Assembly (NCBI GenBank): GCA_913031035.1
Contig: CAJWGN010000012.1
Span: forward strand, 1-44,121
DNA length: 44,121 nt
DNA from: an uncultured Gammaproteobacteria bacterium
GTDB lineage: Bacteria > Pseudomonadota > Gammaproteobacteria > Pseudomonadales > Pseudohongiellaceae
Direction of reading: 5' to 3'
Made by a program: the position numbers and the translations under genes. Shown here piece by piece: positions 1 to 8,559 of the stretch (position 1 is its first letter; each line of letters opens with the position of its first letter). The notes under the pieces are model-generated. The model did not search any database, was not told the DNA's origin, and saw nothing but the letters and a program-made list of their open reading frames with translations.

Positions 1-564
1 TTCTGCAATGATAATTTTGCCTACTCGCAGCTCAGCTTCGCCGACATAGACTGAATCGCCAACTTCTATTCCTAAGGCTGGAAGTGCTCGATTTTCTAAC
101 CACACCTCACCAGGCGCGGGCCCGCTGAGAATAGGAGTGCCCCGTGTGAATGCAGCATCAGTGATGATGACCTCTCCTCTTAGAGGATAGGTATCACTGA
201 CTGCTTTAGCAGACACCAGCATATTCCCAGAATCTGAAAATGCCATAGATGTAAATGAAAGAGTTTGCGCTGTTCTAAATCCGCGACTTTCAGCTTCGTA
301 CAATATTTCTTCTGGCAATGGCCGACCGCTGCCTAACACTCTATCCGCTGCCAACATACTCGCTGATTCTAGAATAAGCGCTTTTTCAAGACGATCTGTG
401 AATAGCGCTATTCCCGTAACCGAAGTGACAGCCATGACCAAGGCAAAAAACAAAAGCCTAATTTCACCACCGTTCCAGTCTCGCCAAAGCAAGCGCAGCG
501 CTATCGAGCTTAAAACACCAAAAGACTTGCGATCGCTAAGCGGTGTAGATTGTGAATTAGACAC
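1..564 (-). CDS. ybbP: ABC transporter permease, YbbP/FtsX-like, N-terminal part (cut by window edge)
   Basis: Partial: 188 codons are visible and the rest lies beyond the left edge. The translation begins with a short polar N-terminus, then one hydrophobic segment around residues 35-55 (LLFFALVMAVTSVTG), then a periplasmic-type region (MacB/FtsX-like core). The GTG start at 564 is forced: an in-frame stop lies just upstream, and a GAGGAG ribosome-binding site sits inside the end of the upstream gene. The start overlaps the stop of the ATPase gene by 8 bases, so the two are translationally coupled. The YbbA-YbbP pair next to tesA is a well-known arrangement; YbbP is the large permease thought to be involved in lipid or lipoprotein handling. 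The export substrate is unknown. Confidence 0.85.
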   Translation of the reverse strand, partial: MSNSQSTPLSDRKSFGVLSSIALRLLWRDWNGGEIRLLFFALVMAVTSVTGIALFTDRLEKALILESASMLAADRVLGSGRPLPEEILYEAESRGFRTAQTLSFTSMAFSDSGNMLVSAKAVSDTYPLRGEVIITDAAFTRGTPILSGPAPGEVWLENRALPALGIEVGDSVYVGEAELRVGKIIIAE

Positions 565-1246
565 TCACTAGCTCCTCTTTGATTTGCTCATTTACTATCT
601 CACCGCCGACAAGGTTTATGCTGCGATCGCATTTTTTAGCTAGCCGCTCGTCGTGAGTCACAAGCACCAAGGTTGTCGAATATTCTCGGTTTAGCTCGAA
701 CAATAAATCGATGATTTTAGAGCCAGTTGCGGTATCTAAGTTCCCGGTGGGTTCATCTGCAAAAAGAATTTTGCCCTGAGTAGCAAACGCACGAGCAATG
801 GCGACACGCTGTTGCTCTCCGCCTGACAGCTGGTTTGGATAATGATGTCCGCGCTCTTCTAATCCAACTCGCTCAAGGAGCTTCTTAGCCTTCCCCTGAG
901 GATCGGACTGCCCTTTTAATTCGATTGGCAGCATAACGTTTTCAAGCGCAGTAAGGCTGGGGAGCAGTTGAAATGACTGAAACACAAATCCCACCAGCTG
1001 ACCACGCAAAATCGCCCGCTGCTCTTCATCCATCGCCGCCAGAGAGTGACCGTCTAGCAGTACGTCGCCGTTGGTGGCCGCATCTAAACCTGCCATGAGC
1101 CCAAGTAGAGTTGATTTTCCGGACCCTGACGCACCAACAATGGCTACCGCCTCTGCTTTTTCAATCTTGAGGCTAATGCCCTTCAAAATAGTGAGTAAGC
1201 CCTCGCTCGTCTCAACGCTTTTCACTAAATCTATTGTTTCAATCAT
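557..1246 (-). CDS. ybbA: ABC transporter ATP-binding protein, YbbA/LolD-like
   Basis: 229 aa, full length for the LolD/MacB-type ATPase family. Walker A GASGSGKST lies at residues 38-46, the Q-loop at FVFQSFQ (about 87-93), the signature LSGGEQQ at 140-146, Walker B ILFADE at 160-165 followed by PTGNLD, and the switch histidine in THDE near residue 200. It would be the cytoplasmic ATPase energising the permease encoded immediately downstream, whose start overlaps this gene's stop. It is divergent from the tesA-type esterase, the order commonly seen in gammaproteobacteria. Assignment as YbbA rather than LolD rests on this context. Confidence 0.92.
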   Translation of the reverse strand: MIETIDLVKSVETSEGLLTILKGISLKIEKAEAVAIVGASGSGKSTLLGLMAGLDAATNGDVLLDGHSLAAMDEEQRAILRGQLVGFVFQSFQLLPSLTALENVMLPIELKGQSDPQGKAKKLLERVGLEERGHHYPNQLSGGEQQRVAIARAFATQGKILFADEPTGNLDTATGSKIIDLLFELNREYSTTLVLVTHDERLAKKCDRSINLVGGEIVNEQIKEELVSV

Positions 1247-1408
1247 TTATCGCCAGTCTCGTAAATCAGGGAACCCAAATCCATGCACCATACTAACGTA
1301 GCGCTGGATAAGAATTGTATTTATGGTGTTTATTAACGTACGCTACAACCGCGTCACCGGTTTAACATAATTATCTACGTTGTAGCCATTTAAGTACCCC
1401 TTTAAACG

Positions 1409-2095
1409 ATGAAGCCCCTAATTAATCGACTACTTACCCCCTTTATCCAATCCCTAAGCCGCTTCGCTGCAGTGGTAATTGCTTGTATTTTGCCAAGCTT
1501 TGTTTTTTTACAACCAACGTGGGCAGCGCAGTCGCCCACATTGCTGGTGTTTGGCGATAGTTTAAGTGCAGCCTACGGGATGAAAGAGACCCAAGGCTGG
1601 GTCCGTCTATTAGAAACCCAAATAGACCAAAGCGATCTCAACTTCAGCGTTGTAAATGGCAGCGTCAGTGGCGAAACAAGCACCGGCGGATTAGCTAGAT
1701 TGCCCGCGATGCTCGAAAACTACAGTCCTGACATTGTTATTCTTGAGCTGGGTGGAAATGATGGCTTACGTGGCTTGCCTCTAGCTGCGTTAGAGAAAAA
1801 CATGAGGACGATGGTAGATTTGATTAGTCAGAGCGGGGCCGAAATTCTTTTAACCGGCATTCAGATACCCCCAAACTATGGACCTCGCTACACCAAACCA
1901 TTTTTTGAGATTTACGAGAACATCGCGAAGAGTCAGGATCTATCGCTGGTTCCTTTTTTAATCGATGGAATCCCACAGCAACCAGACCTTATGCAAGCAG
2001 ATGGAATCCATCCAAAAGCTGAGGCGCAGTACCTAATACTTGAGAATGTATGGCCGTACCTTGAGCCACTATTACGGCAAACTTCAGCCGAATGA
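1409..2095 (+). CDS. tesA: Arylesterase / lysophospholipase L1-type SGNH hydrolase
   Basis: 228 aa. Signal peptide of about 40 residues with likely cleavage after PTWA, so the enzyme is periplasmic. SGNH blocks are all present: block I GDSLSAAYGM with nucleophile Ser51, block II NGSVSGETS with oxyanion Gly88, block III GGND with Asn117, block V DGIHP with Asp198 and His201. The TesA family hydrolyses acyl esters and thioesters, including lysophospholipids and aryl esters. It is divergent from ybbA-ybbP across a 162-bp spacer that should carry both promoters. No clear ribosome-binding site precedes the ATG, so the exact start is less certain than the identity. Confidence 0.92.
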   Translation: MKPLINRLLTPFIQSLSRFAAVVIACILPSFVFLQPTWAAQSPTLLVFGDSLSAAYGMKETQGWVRLLETQIDQSDLNFSVVNGSVSGETSTGGLARLPAMLENYSPDIVILELGGNDGLRGLPLAALEKNMRTMVDLISQSGAEILLTGIQIPPNYGPRYTKPFFEIYENIAKSQDLSLVPFLIDGIPQQPDLMQADGIHPKAEAQYLILENVWPYLEPLLRQTSAE

Positions 2096-2113
2096 TCTAG
2101 CGGGCGCTATACG

Positions 2114-2521
2114 TCAAACCAGCCGCAGTTGAATATTATCAACCGCATCTAGATCAAAGCCTTCGGCTTGGTACCACTTTCGTAGAGCGTGTATATCTCC
2201 TCGGATCTGCCCGTACAGAGAGTCAACTCCCTCATCTCTGCAAAAACCAATTACTTCTTTAAGCAAAGCTGAACCTACGCCCTGATTTCGATAATCCGGA
2301 TTCACTTCGATGATTCTAAGGCAGTAGTTAACGCCGGGTAAGCAAAATCCCTCATGCTGGCTATCGTTGGCCGCGTGCCAGTGTTGGTTCGACGAACGGG
2401 AACTAAGTTGAGCAAATGCGATAGCATTGGGACCACTGAAAACCTGAAAAAAAAGACGCGAAGACAAACCATTTGGTTTCTTCACCTTGAGATCAGGCAG
2501 TTTACAGTTTAGTTGGCTCAT
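2114..2521 (-). CDS. GNAT family N-acetyltransferase
   Basis: 135 aa, typical of a single GNAT domain. The acetyl-CoA pyrophosphate loop is seen as VNPDYRNQGVGSALL (V-x-P-x-x-R-x-x-G-x-G/A), preceded by the beta-strand CLRIIEV and followed by a helix and the aromatic motif KWYQAEGF near the C-terminus. The substrate cannot be told from the sequence. It is convergent with the tesA-type gene, with 18 bases between the stops, and is followed on its 5' side by an AT-rich 170-bp spacer. Confidence 0.85.
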   Translation of the reverse strand: MSQLNCKLPDLKVKKPNGLSSRLFFQVFSGPNAIAFAQLSSRSSNQHWHAANDSQHEGFCLPGVNYCLRIIEVNPDYRNQGVGSALLKEVIGFCRDEGVDSLYGQIRGDIHALRKWYQAEGFDLDAVDNIQLRLV

Positions 2522-2693
2522 GATCCTCTCTGCTCTGGCTTGATCAGTTTTGATTCTAACATTTTGGACTATAAACTATTAAATTAAAAATAATACCTAA
2601 CTTAAAATCTTTTGATTTCAGTTTGCCCAGATACGTGAATGTGGTCACAAAGTTAAGGCCAAATTTGCAGACATACACACATCAACTTACAAA

Positions 2694-3953
2694 TTAAGCG
2701 GAAACGGTAGAGTCTTTCATGCGGAAAAGCATTACTGCAGAGGCAATATTACAGATAGCAATGGCCACTAGAGCCAGATTGTAATCGCCCACGAGATCAT
2801 AGTAGTAACCCACCAAGATGGGGCCTACAGCAGACATGCCGAAAGTAAATGGCATTGCGGTAGAGCGAACGGAGCCCAGATAGCGCCGCCCGAAGAACGA
2901 TGCCCAAATCACCTCCTGTAAGGGCAGCAAGCCGCCCCAGCCAACCCCCATCATCAAAAAGCCAAGATAAACTAAGCTATCTGCCCTTTTTGCGACGCTA
3001 ACTACAATCAACATCACCGCCAGCCCGGTAACTAAAGCCCCAAGTGACGCGAGTTTTTTAGGATTATAGTGGTCGATCATTACCCCCCAGATAGGCTTAC
3101 TAAAAAAAGCAGGCACCGACGCTAGGGATATCATGGTGGAAGCAACTAATCGGGAATAACCCGCATCAGTCATTAATGGAATCGTTTGTAAAAGCATCAC
3201 AGTGATCGATATTTGAAATAGACCAAAGGCGAGCACTAGAAAATAGAAAGTAGACGTACGCATCGCTTGAGCACGGTTGAGTGATTTTTCGAAATCAGCC
3301 GCAGCAGCCCCCGCATCGCCACTTGCTACCTGCTCATCAGATTTACCATCCGGGTGCAGGCCAAAATCCTCTGGCCGGCGCTTCACCATAAAGGCAGCCG
3401 GGAAAGTGACAGCCGCCGCGACGAAGGCCAAAACTTCCCATGCAGCACGCCAACCAAACTGATCCACTAACCAGGTAACTGTTGGTGGCAGCAAAATTCC
3501 AGCCAGAGAAATACCCATACCTGCGACGGCGATAGCTCGCCCTCTTTTTTCAACAAACCATTTCCCTAGAGTCACATTTACCACAAGGTTGCCAATCATA
3601 GCCGCGCCTGCTGTAAGCATTAAGCCGTTGATCAAAAGCCATTGAGTCAAATTGTTAATACTGCCGAGACTATAAAGAGATAGCGAAAGAACGACGCCAC
3701 CGAAAAGGACAAAAGGTTTGCCGCCATGTTTATCGATATAAGTACCGATAACAAAGCCAGTCATTGCGAGAACTATTTGCCCGATCGAGCGTGACGCTGA
3801 GAATTCGGCCCGCGACCAACCAAACTCTTCAGTCATCGGAATCATAAACGAGCCAACGACATAGTTTGACATTCCAACGGCTATAAACTGAGTTAAAAAC
3901 CCAGCAAATACTATCCAGTAGCCGTAGTAATAACGGTCGCGTTTAACTATCAA
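2694..3953 (-). CDS. MFS transporter (monocarboxylate/OFA-like)
   Basis: 419 aa with about twelve hydrophobic segments in two halves separated by a charged loop near residues 195-230. The N-terminal YYYGYWIVFAGFL and the motif EFGWSRAEFSASRSI are typical of the oxalate:formate antiporter / monocarboxylate branch of the MFS, which moves small organic acids; the actual substrate is unknown. The only start that keeps TM1 is a TTG at 3953; the first in-frame ATG would cut into TM1. No strong ribosome-binding site is visible. The HEXXH membrane protein gene lies 33 bases upstream in the same direction, so they may be co-transcribed. Confidence 0.88.
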   Translation of the reverse strand: MIVKRDRYYYGYWIVFAGFLTQFIAVGMSNYVVGSFMIPMTEEFGWSRAEFSASRSIGQIVLAMTGFVIGTYIDKHGGKPFVLFGGVVLSLSLYSLGSINNLTQWLLINGLMLTAGAAMIGNLVVNVTLGKWFVEKRGRAIAVAGMGISLAGILLPPTVTWLVDQFGWRAAWEVLAFVAAAVTFPAAFMVKRRPEDFGLHPDGKSDEQVASGDAGAAAADFEKSLNRAQAMRTSTFYFLVLAFGLFQISITVMLLQTIPLMTDAGYSRLVASTMISLASVPAFFSKPIWGVMIDHYNPKKLASLGALVTGLAVMLIVVSVAKRADSLVYLGFLMMGVGWGGLLPLQEVIWASFFGRRYLGSVRSTAMPFTFGMSAVGPILVGYYYDLVGDYNLALVAIAICNIASAVMLFRMKDSTVSA

Positions 3954-3986
3954 GAGGAAAACCTGAAAACTTTAAAAATTGAGATT

Positions 3987-4742
3987 CTAGTCCACCATCT
4001 CTTTATAGTATACCCGCAGCATATAAGCACCCCAGGCAAGTGCGATTAATAATATACCTGACCCTATCGCATCGACCCATGTCGCAATTTGAATATCATA
4101 TTCTAGCCAACCACGAGGCCTAAGCAAGTTGGCCCAGTCATGCCTCATCGCCCCGTCCGCCCCAGTACCGCCTCCTAATAGAGGCAATTGAAGCGCTCGA
4201 GCATCGGCGATGTACGGGGCGAGGTCCATCATGCTTTGGCCTGTCCACCATAGGCCAATTGAAGCGCCGAACCCATCTCGATTCCGAATCAAAAAAGCAA
4301 AAACAAGAAAAAGAGGGACTAGCACCTGAAACAAACTGCCTCCGAAAATAGTCATGGTCCGCCCAAATGGGATGAACAGCACATGGCCGGCCTCATGAAA
4401 CACAAGATCAACGATGTGAAACCATGATTGGATAATTTTGTTAGTTTGAAAATCCATCATGATAAAATCGAGTCCCCACGCGAAAAAGATAACCCATATG
4501 AATAAATAGAGGAAAAACTCCTCTTTGGGGATATCTGGCCGCGAAGGGGCAAAAAACCTCGCTAGCCCCCGCTTCACAGACTGGCCTTGCGGCTCGGTCT
4601 TTAAGCTATCGCCCAATTGCGCATCTAAAGCGAGGTACTTTAGCCATTTGCTAAACACCAAGCCGCAGCCGGGACAGATGTCCGCGACGGTGTCGTCAGT
4701 AGCTTGACGAGTATGCTGGCATTTTGGACAAGTAGTGTACAT
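3987..4742 (-). CDS. Zinc-ribbon membrane protein with HEXXH motif, possible membrane metallopeptidase
   Basis: 251 aa from the chosen ATG; the open frame extends to 4796 but the upstream ATG has no ribosome-binding site. The N-terminus is a zinc ribbon (CPKCQHT ... CPGCGLVFSKW). It is followed by a hydrophobic segment (LFIWVIFFAWGLDF), then FHEAGHVLFIPFG, which contains HEAGH (HEXXH) at the start of a further membrane stretch, and a C-terminal TM (GSGILLIALAWGAYML). HEXXH within a membrane protein is the M50-type zinc-protease signature, but no second NPDG-like motif is obvious, so peptidase activity is only an inference. It is probably co-transcribed with the MFS gene 33 bases downstream. 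Confidence 0.75.
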   Translation of the reverse strand: MYTTCPKCQHTRQATDDTVADICPGCGLVFSKWLKYLALDAQLGDSLKTEPQGQSVKRGLARFFAPSRPDIPKEEFFLYLFIWVIFFAWGLDFIMMDFQTNKIIQSWFHIVDLVFHEAGHVLFIPFGRTMTIFGGSLFQVLVPLFLVFAFLIRNRDGFGASIGLWWTGQSMMDLAPYIADARALQLPLLGGGTGADGAMRHDWANLLRPRGWLEYDIQIATWVDAIGSGILLIALAWGAYMLRVYYKEMVD

Positions 4743-4958
4743 AGATGAGATTTTACTCTTAACAAGAATAAAAACCACGCCCGCTAGGAGTCCCATGCTG
4801 GACAGAGCTTAAAGTGACGCCCTGCAGGGGAATATAAGGTAAGAAATTAGCCCACAAACGAGCATCCAACACTAGGCTCCGGGGTTTGAAATCCTAAGAT
4901 TTAAATGAAGTCATTTTAGCCCCACTCTCGCACAGCGAGCTCGACTTAATTGAAAATC

Positions 4959-5546
4959 TCAGGGGCGCACGGGAGGATTAAAAAAGATTGGAGACACAGG
5001 CAAGCCATTCACATTCAGACCAGAACCCAGAAAAATATGGATCTGAGATGCCCTTTGATAATATCGGCTGAGTGTATAGGCTCTAACCAAGTCATTATAA
5101 ATTCGGCTGATCACCTCAAGCTTATCGAGGATATTACTGTCAGAACTATCGCGGTAACCACGCCAAAACAACTCTTCTAAGTCTGTATAACGCCGGCTCA
5201 CATCATTGAACTGAGATCTAATGTTTGAGGGATTACGGATTCGATGAATTGCATCAATCAGCAACGATGATTCGCGAGCCAGGCTGCTGGCTCGATGGTT
5301 GAGGCCACTGAAACTTATGGAAACCCCCTGCTCCTTAGCAAGCGCATAGCTTGCCAAATTAAGCTCGTTAGCAATACGTGACAGTTCAAAATCTGAGGCG
5401 AAAGCGCAGCTTAATGGCAAGGCCGTCAGGAAGAGTAAATGAGAGAATCGCAGTAGCTGCTGACAGCTGGCGATAAAAGACAATAATGGAATCATTATCA
5501 GTCTTTGGCCAATGCCGGAGGATGAGGCTCGTTCACGGCGAATCAT
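4959..5546 (-). CDS. Exported protein of unknown function
   Basis: 195 aa. The start at 5546 is supported by AAAGGAG about 9 bases upstream. The N-terminus has a charged stretch (MIRRERASSSGIGQR) followed by hydrophobic segments ending at LPLSCAFA, a likely signal peptidase site, so the product is probably periplasmic. The mature part is mostly predicted helical (SRIANELNLASYALAKEQG, LEELFWRGYRD, LSRYYQRASQIHIFLG) and has no cysteines or recognisable motifs. I do not recognise the family. It lies 82 bases upstream of the pdxJ stop, on the same strand as the pdxJ operon. Confidence 0.65.
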   Translation of the reverse strand: MIRRERASSSGIGQRLIMIPLLSFIASCQQLLRFSHLLFLTALPLSCAFASDFELSRIANELNLASYALAKEQGVSISFSGLNHRASSLARESSLLIDAIHRIRNPSNIRSQFNDVSRRYTDLEELFWRGYRDSSDSNILDKLEVISRIYNDLVRAYTLSRYYQRASQIHIFLGSGLNVNGLPVSPIFFNPPVRP

Positions 5547-5628
5547 GTCTCACTCTCCTTTGATTTGGCGCATGATGCACGCCCGACCCAAAAAAAAGCA
5601 GTCACTTACGCTGTTTAACCGATCAATC

Positions 5629-6366
5629 CTACGAGGCAGCATTCCTGCAAATTTCCAGGTATTGTTTTACAACAGACTTGACGCCGTGCTGCAAGGATTC
5701 AACCACTAAGGCATGCCCAATAGACACTTCCAAAATCGCAGGGATGGTCAGAAATTTCGGCAAATTTCGCAAATCCAAATCATGTCCTGCGTTTAACCCG
5801 ATGCCGAGCTCCGCGGCTTTAGCCGCGGCTAACAGGTACTCCTGAAAAGTATCGTCTTGTTTGCTAGTGCCAAAATTATTGGCAAATTGCTCGGTGTAGA
5901 GTTCCACTCGGTCAGCGCCAATCTCTTTTACTTTTCCGAGCTTAGACGCGTCAGGATCCATAAACAAGCTGGACCGTATACCCGCATTTTTCAGTCGGCT
6001 TAGCACTACATCTAAAAAAGTCTCATTTTTATCAACATTCCAGCCGTGGTCAGAGGTGAGTTGGCCAGGTTTATCCGGAACAAGCGTGCACTGTGCCGGC
6101 TTAATTTCCAGAACCAATTCTACAAAGTCGTTAGAGGGGTACCCTTCAACATTAAATTCCACATCCTCTTTGGAGCGTAAAAACTCACCTAAATCAAAAG
6201 CATCTTGGCGGGTGATATGACGCTCATCGGGACGTGGGTGGACCGTTATCCCTTTGACCCCCATATCGATAACTTGTGCCGCAAAGTCCACGACATTGGG
6301 GAAGTCTCGACCTCGAGAATTACGTAACAACGCTATCTTGTTTACGTTTACGCTAAGAACTGTCAT
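5629..6366 (-). CDS. pdxJ: Pyridoxine 5'-phosphate synthase
   Basis: 245 aa, normal length. PdxJ condenses 3-amino-1-hydroxyacetone phosphate with 1-deoxyxylulose 5-phosphate, the ring-closing step of the DXP-dependent vitamin B6 pathway in the cytoplasm. Key family features: VNVNKIALLRNSRG at the N-terminus, VHPRPDERHIT (active-site His and phosphate contacts), FNVEG (catalytic Glu) and LNAGHDLDLRNL (catalytic His). The N-terminus reads VNVNKIALLRNSRG where E. coli PdxJ reads V-N-I-D-H-V-A-T-L-R, marking a divergent PdxJ clade. It is the last gene of a bcp-esterase-pdxJ run with gaps of 4 and 30 bases. Confidence 0.93.
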   Translation of the reverse strand: MTVLSVNVNKIALLRNSRGRDFPNVVDFAAQVIDMGVKGITVHPRPDERHITRQDAFDLGEFLRSKEDVEFNVEGYPSNDFVELVLEIKPAQCTLVPDKPGQLTSDHGWNVDKNETFLDVVLSRLKNAGIRSSLFMDPDASKLGKVKEIGADRVELYTEQFANNFGTSKQDDTFQEYLLAAAKAAELGIGLNAGHDLDLRNLPKFLTIPAILEVSIGHALVVESLQHGVKSVVKQYLEICRNAAS

Positions 6367-6396
6367 CGCACCACCCTTACAATTTGTGTTGGCAGC

Positions 6397-7173
6397 TTAG
6401 CCACTAAAAAAATCAATTGCTACTTTTTGGAAGGCCTGAGGCTTATCTGCGTGTAACCAATGTCCAGCCTCAGAAATTATCTTCACACCTGCATTTGGAA
6501 ACAGTTCAAGTATTTGCGCTTCGTGCTTAGCTTGCACATAAGGCGATAGGTCTCCTTTGACAAAAAGAGTTGGTTTTTCGAAGATGTTACCACCCAAAGG
6601 TTTCTCCATAAGCCGACCATAGTTGGCTTCGATTACAGGCAGGTTAAGCCGCCACACAAACCCCAAATCGCCGTCGCGAACCAGGTTAGTCACTATGAAT
6701 TTTCGGGTAGCCTCATCTTCAATGTAGTCCGCAAGCCCAGCCTCTGCTTCGCTGCGAGACTGAAGTGAAGCCAGATCAAGTGCATTCATCCCAGCCATCA
6801 CCTGCTCGTGGCCATCTGCTTTGCCTGTGTACAAAACTGGCGCAATATCAACAACCAATAAGCGATCGACCAAATCCGGGTAAGATAATGCCAGCTCCAT
6901 TGCTACCTTACCGCCCATAGAATGGCCCAAAAGATAGGCGCTAGAGAGGTCAAGAGATCTTAATAACTCTTTTATATCCTCAGCCATCACTTGATAATTG
7001 TGTTCTGGCGTATGGGCTGAATCGCCATGATTGCGCAAGTCGACACCAATCACTGAGAATTTCTCGGCAAGCGCCTTACAATGGCCTCCCCAATTACTCT
7101 GGCTACCAAAAAGACCATGCAACACAATGAGAGGTTGCCCTTTTTCTGAGTATTTTTTGTAATGTAGTTGCAT
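6397..7173 (-). CDS. Alpha/beta hydrolase, YbfF-type esterase
   Basis: 258 aa. Alpha/beta-hydrolase fold: oxyanion region HGLFGSQSNW near residues 19-28, nucleophile elbow GHSMGG near residues 93-98, acid in the C-terminal third (KGDLSPYV) and the catalytic His in EAGHWLHADKP close to the end. HGLFGS plus GHSMGGK are hallmarks of YbfF, an acyl-CoA or short-ester hydrolase. It is sandwiched between bcp (4 bases upstream) and pdxJ (30 bases downstream) and is almost certainly co-transcribed with them. The physiological substrate is not indicated. Confidence 0.88.
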   Translation of the reverse strand: MQLHYKKYSEKGQPLIVLHGLFGSQSNWGGHCKALAEKFSVIGVDLRNHGDSAHTPEHNYQVMAEDIKELLRSLDLSSAYLLGHSMGGKVAMELALSYPDLVDRLLVVDIAPVLYTGKADGHEQVMAGMNALDLASLQSRSEAEAGLADYIEDEATRKFIVTNLVRDGDLGFVWRLNLPVIEANYGRLMEKPLGGNIFEKPTLFVKGDLSPYVQAKHEAQILELFPNAGVKIISEAGHWLHADKPQAFQKVAIDFFSG

Positions 7174-7177
7174 ATTT

Positions 7178-7651
7178 TTACGTCAGTGATTTCAAGATTT
7201 CGAGAACGTCACTATCATGGGATTTAGTTTTCACTTTATCCATGATGTGAACGAACTTGCCATCTTTATTGATAATGAAAGTACTACGAATAATACCCAT
7301 GAATTCGCGGCCCATAAATTTCTTAAGCCCCCATACACCGTATTTCTCAGCTATTGTATGGTCTTCGTCAGCAAGTAAGCTGAAATTAAGACTTTCCTTA
7401 GTCTCAAACTTTTTCAGACGGGCGACCGGATCTGGACTGATACCAATAGCAACCCCCTCAAACTTTGCCAACGATTGCGAGCTGTCGCGCAGTCCACAGG
7501 CCTGAGCTGTGCATCCGGGCGTCATTGCCTTGGGGTAGAAGTAAAGAATTACATTCTTTTCCCCGTTATAATCCCTCAAATTGACTGTGTCACCGTTCTG
7601 GTCCAACAAACTAAATGCTGGAGCCTTGCTGCCTAATTTGATTTCGGCCAT
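7178..7651 (-). CDS. bcp: Thioredoxin-dependent peroxiredoxin, Bcp/PrxQ
   Basis: 157 aa, typical PrxQ length. The active site TPGCTAQACGLRD carries the peroxidatic Cys and a resolving Cys five residues later, the atypical 2-Cys arrangement of E. coli Bcp. PAFSLLDQNG and VILYFYPKAMTPG complete the family signature; the usual Phe/Tyr-YP-K-D/A context is conserved. It reduces hydrogen peroxide and organic hydroperoxides in the cytoplasm using thioredoxin. First gene of the bcp-esterase-pdxJ run, and divergent from the sirtuin gene across a 131-bp spacer. Confidence 0.94.
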   Translation of the reverse strand: MAEIKLGSKAPAFSLLDQNGDTVNLRDYNGEKNVILYFYPKAMTPGCTAQACGLRDSSQSLAKFEGVAIGISPDPVARLKKFETKESLNFSLLADEDHTIAEKYGVWGLKKFMGREFMGIIRSTFIINKDGKFVHIMDKVKTKSHDSDVLEILKSLT

Positions 7652-7782
7652 CGTCTACTCTTAATAATCTAGGATATATGTCGCTAAACTCATTATACCG
7701 CCGTTTGCCAAATCACGGTTAACACTGAAAAATAACTGACACCCTTGTGCCAGTTCTGCCACAACGGAACTAACTCGAGACA

Positions 7783-8487
7783 ATGAGCAGATCACCCAAA
7801 TCTATTGTAATTCTAACTGGCGCCGGTATCTCTGCCGAGTCTGGCATAGAGACTTTCCGAGCTAGTGATGGCTTATGGGAGAAACACCCGGTTGAGGATG
7901 TCGCTACTCCCGAGGGCTTTGATCGAAACCCTCAGCTAGTTTATAGCTTCTACAATCAGCGGCGCAGCCACCTGCTGTCCCCTTTGGTACGCCCAAACAA
8001 GGCCCATACCGCCTTGGCCGAGTTCGAGAGCAAGTACACTGGATCATTTCTTCTAATAACTCAGAATGTAGATAATTTACACGAACGCGCAGGCTCAAAG
8101 GATGTTCTACATATGCATGGCGAACTGCTTAAAATGCGCTGTTTGAACTCACGCTTGGTTTTTGATGTTCGTGAGGACTTCGATTTCGATACTGCGTGTC
8201 GCTGCTGCCGATCCCCAGGCAATCTCCGACCTCATATAGTGTGGTTTGGCGAAATGCCTTTTTATATGAATAAAATTAACGCGGCTCTGGAGGCATGTGA
8301 TCTTTTCATTGCTATCGGCACTTCCGGCAACGTTTACCCTGCTTCGGGTTTTTATCAGACCGCTAAAATCCGAAGAGCACATACAGTTGAACTCAATTTG
8401 GAAAGAACAGGCTCCACATTCGACCAGCACCAATATGGCCCTGCCAGCGAAACAGTCCCAAATTACTTGGCCGAAATACTCGCCTAA
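7783..8487 (+). CDS. cobB: NAD-dependent protein deacylase, CobB/class III sirtuin
   Basis: 234 aa. Sirtuin motifs: [10 protein letters not shown] at 13-22, TQNVDNLH at 93-100, catalytic His112 in [18 protein letters not shown] in the C-terminal half. Tyr57 and Arg60 (SFYNQRR) match the Tyr/Arg pair that gives class III sirtuins their desuccinylase/demalonylase activity, so both deacetylation and desuccinylation are expected. Cysteines in the zinc region are Cys120, Cys139, Cys141 and Cys142; as in E. coli CobB, the four-Cys zinc site looks incomplete. It acts in the cytoplasm, reversing lysine acylation. It is followed after 72 bases by an exported thioredoxin-fold gene. Confidence 0.92.
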   Translation: MSRSPKSIVILTGAGISAESGIETFRASDGLWEKHPVEDVATPEGFDRNPQLVYSFYNQRRSHLLSPLVRPNKAHTALAEFESKYTGSFLLITQNVDNLHERAGSKDVLHMHGELLKMRCLNSRLVFDVREDFDFDTACRCCRSPGNLRPHIVWFGEMPFYMNKINAALEACDLFIAIGTSGNVYPASGFYQTAKIRRAHTVELNLERTGSTFDQHQYGPASETVPNYLAEILA

Positions 8488-8559
8488 TTTTTCATTCAAG
8501 CCGCTCTATGCTAACTTCGAAATCCAATAGTCACCTTTTATAATCTTGCCAGAGGCTAA

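Noticed and set aside
4950-5180. 76-codon plus-strand ORF
   Set aside because: It lies antisense to the exported protein gene, which has a good ribosome-binding site and signal peptide.
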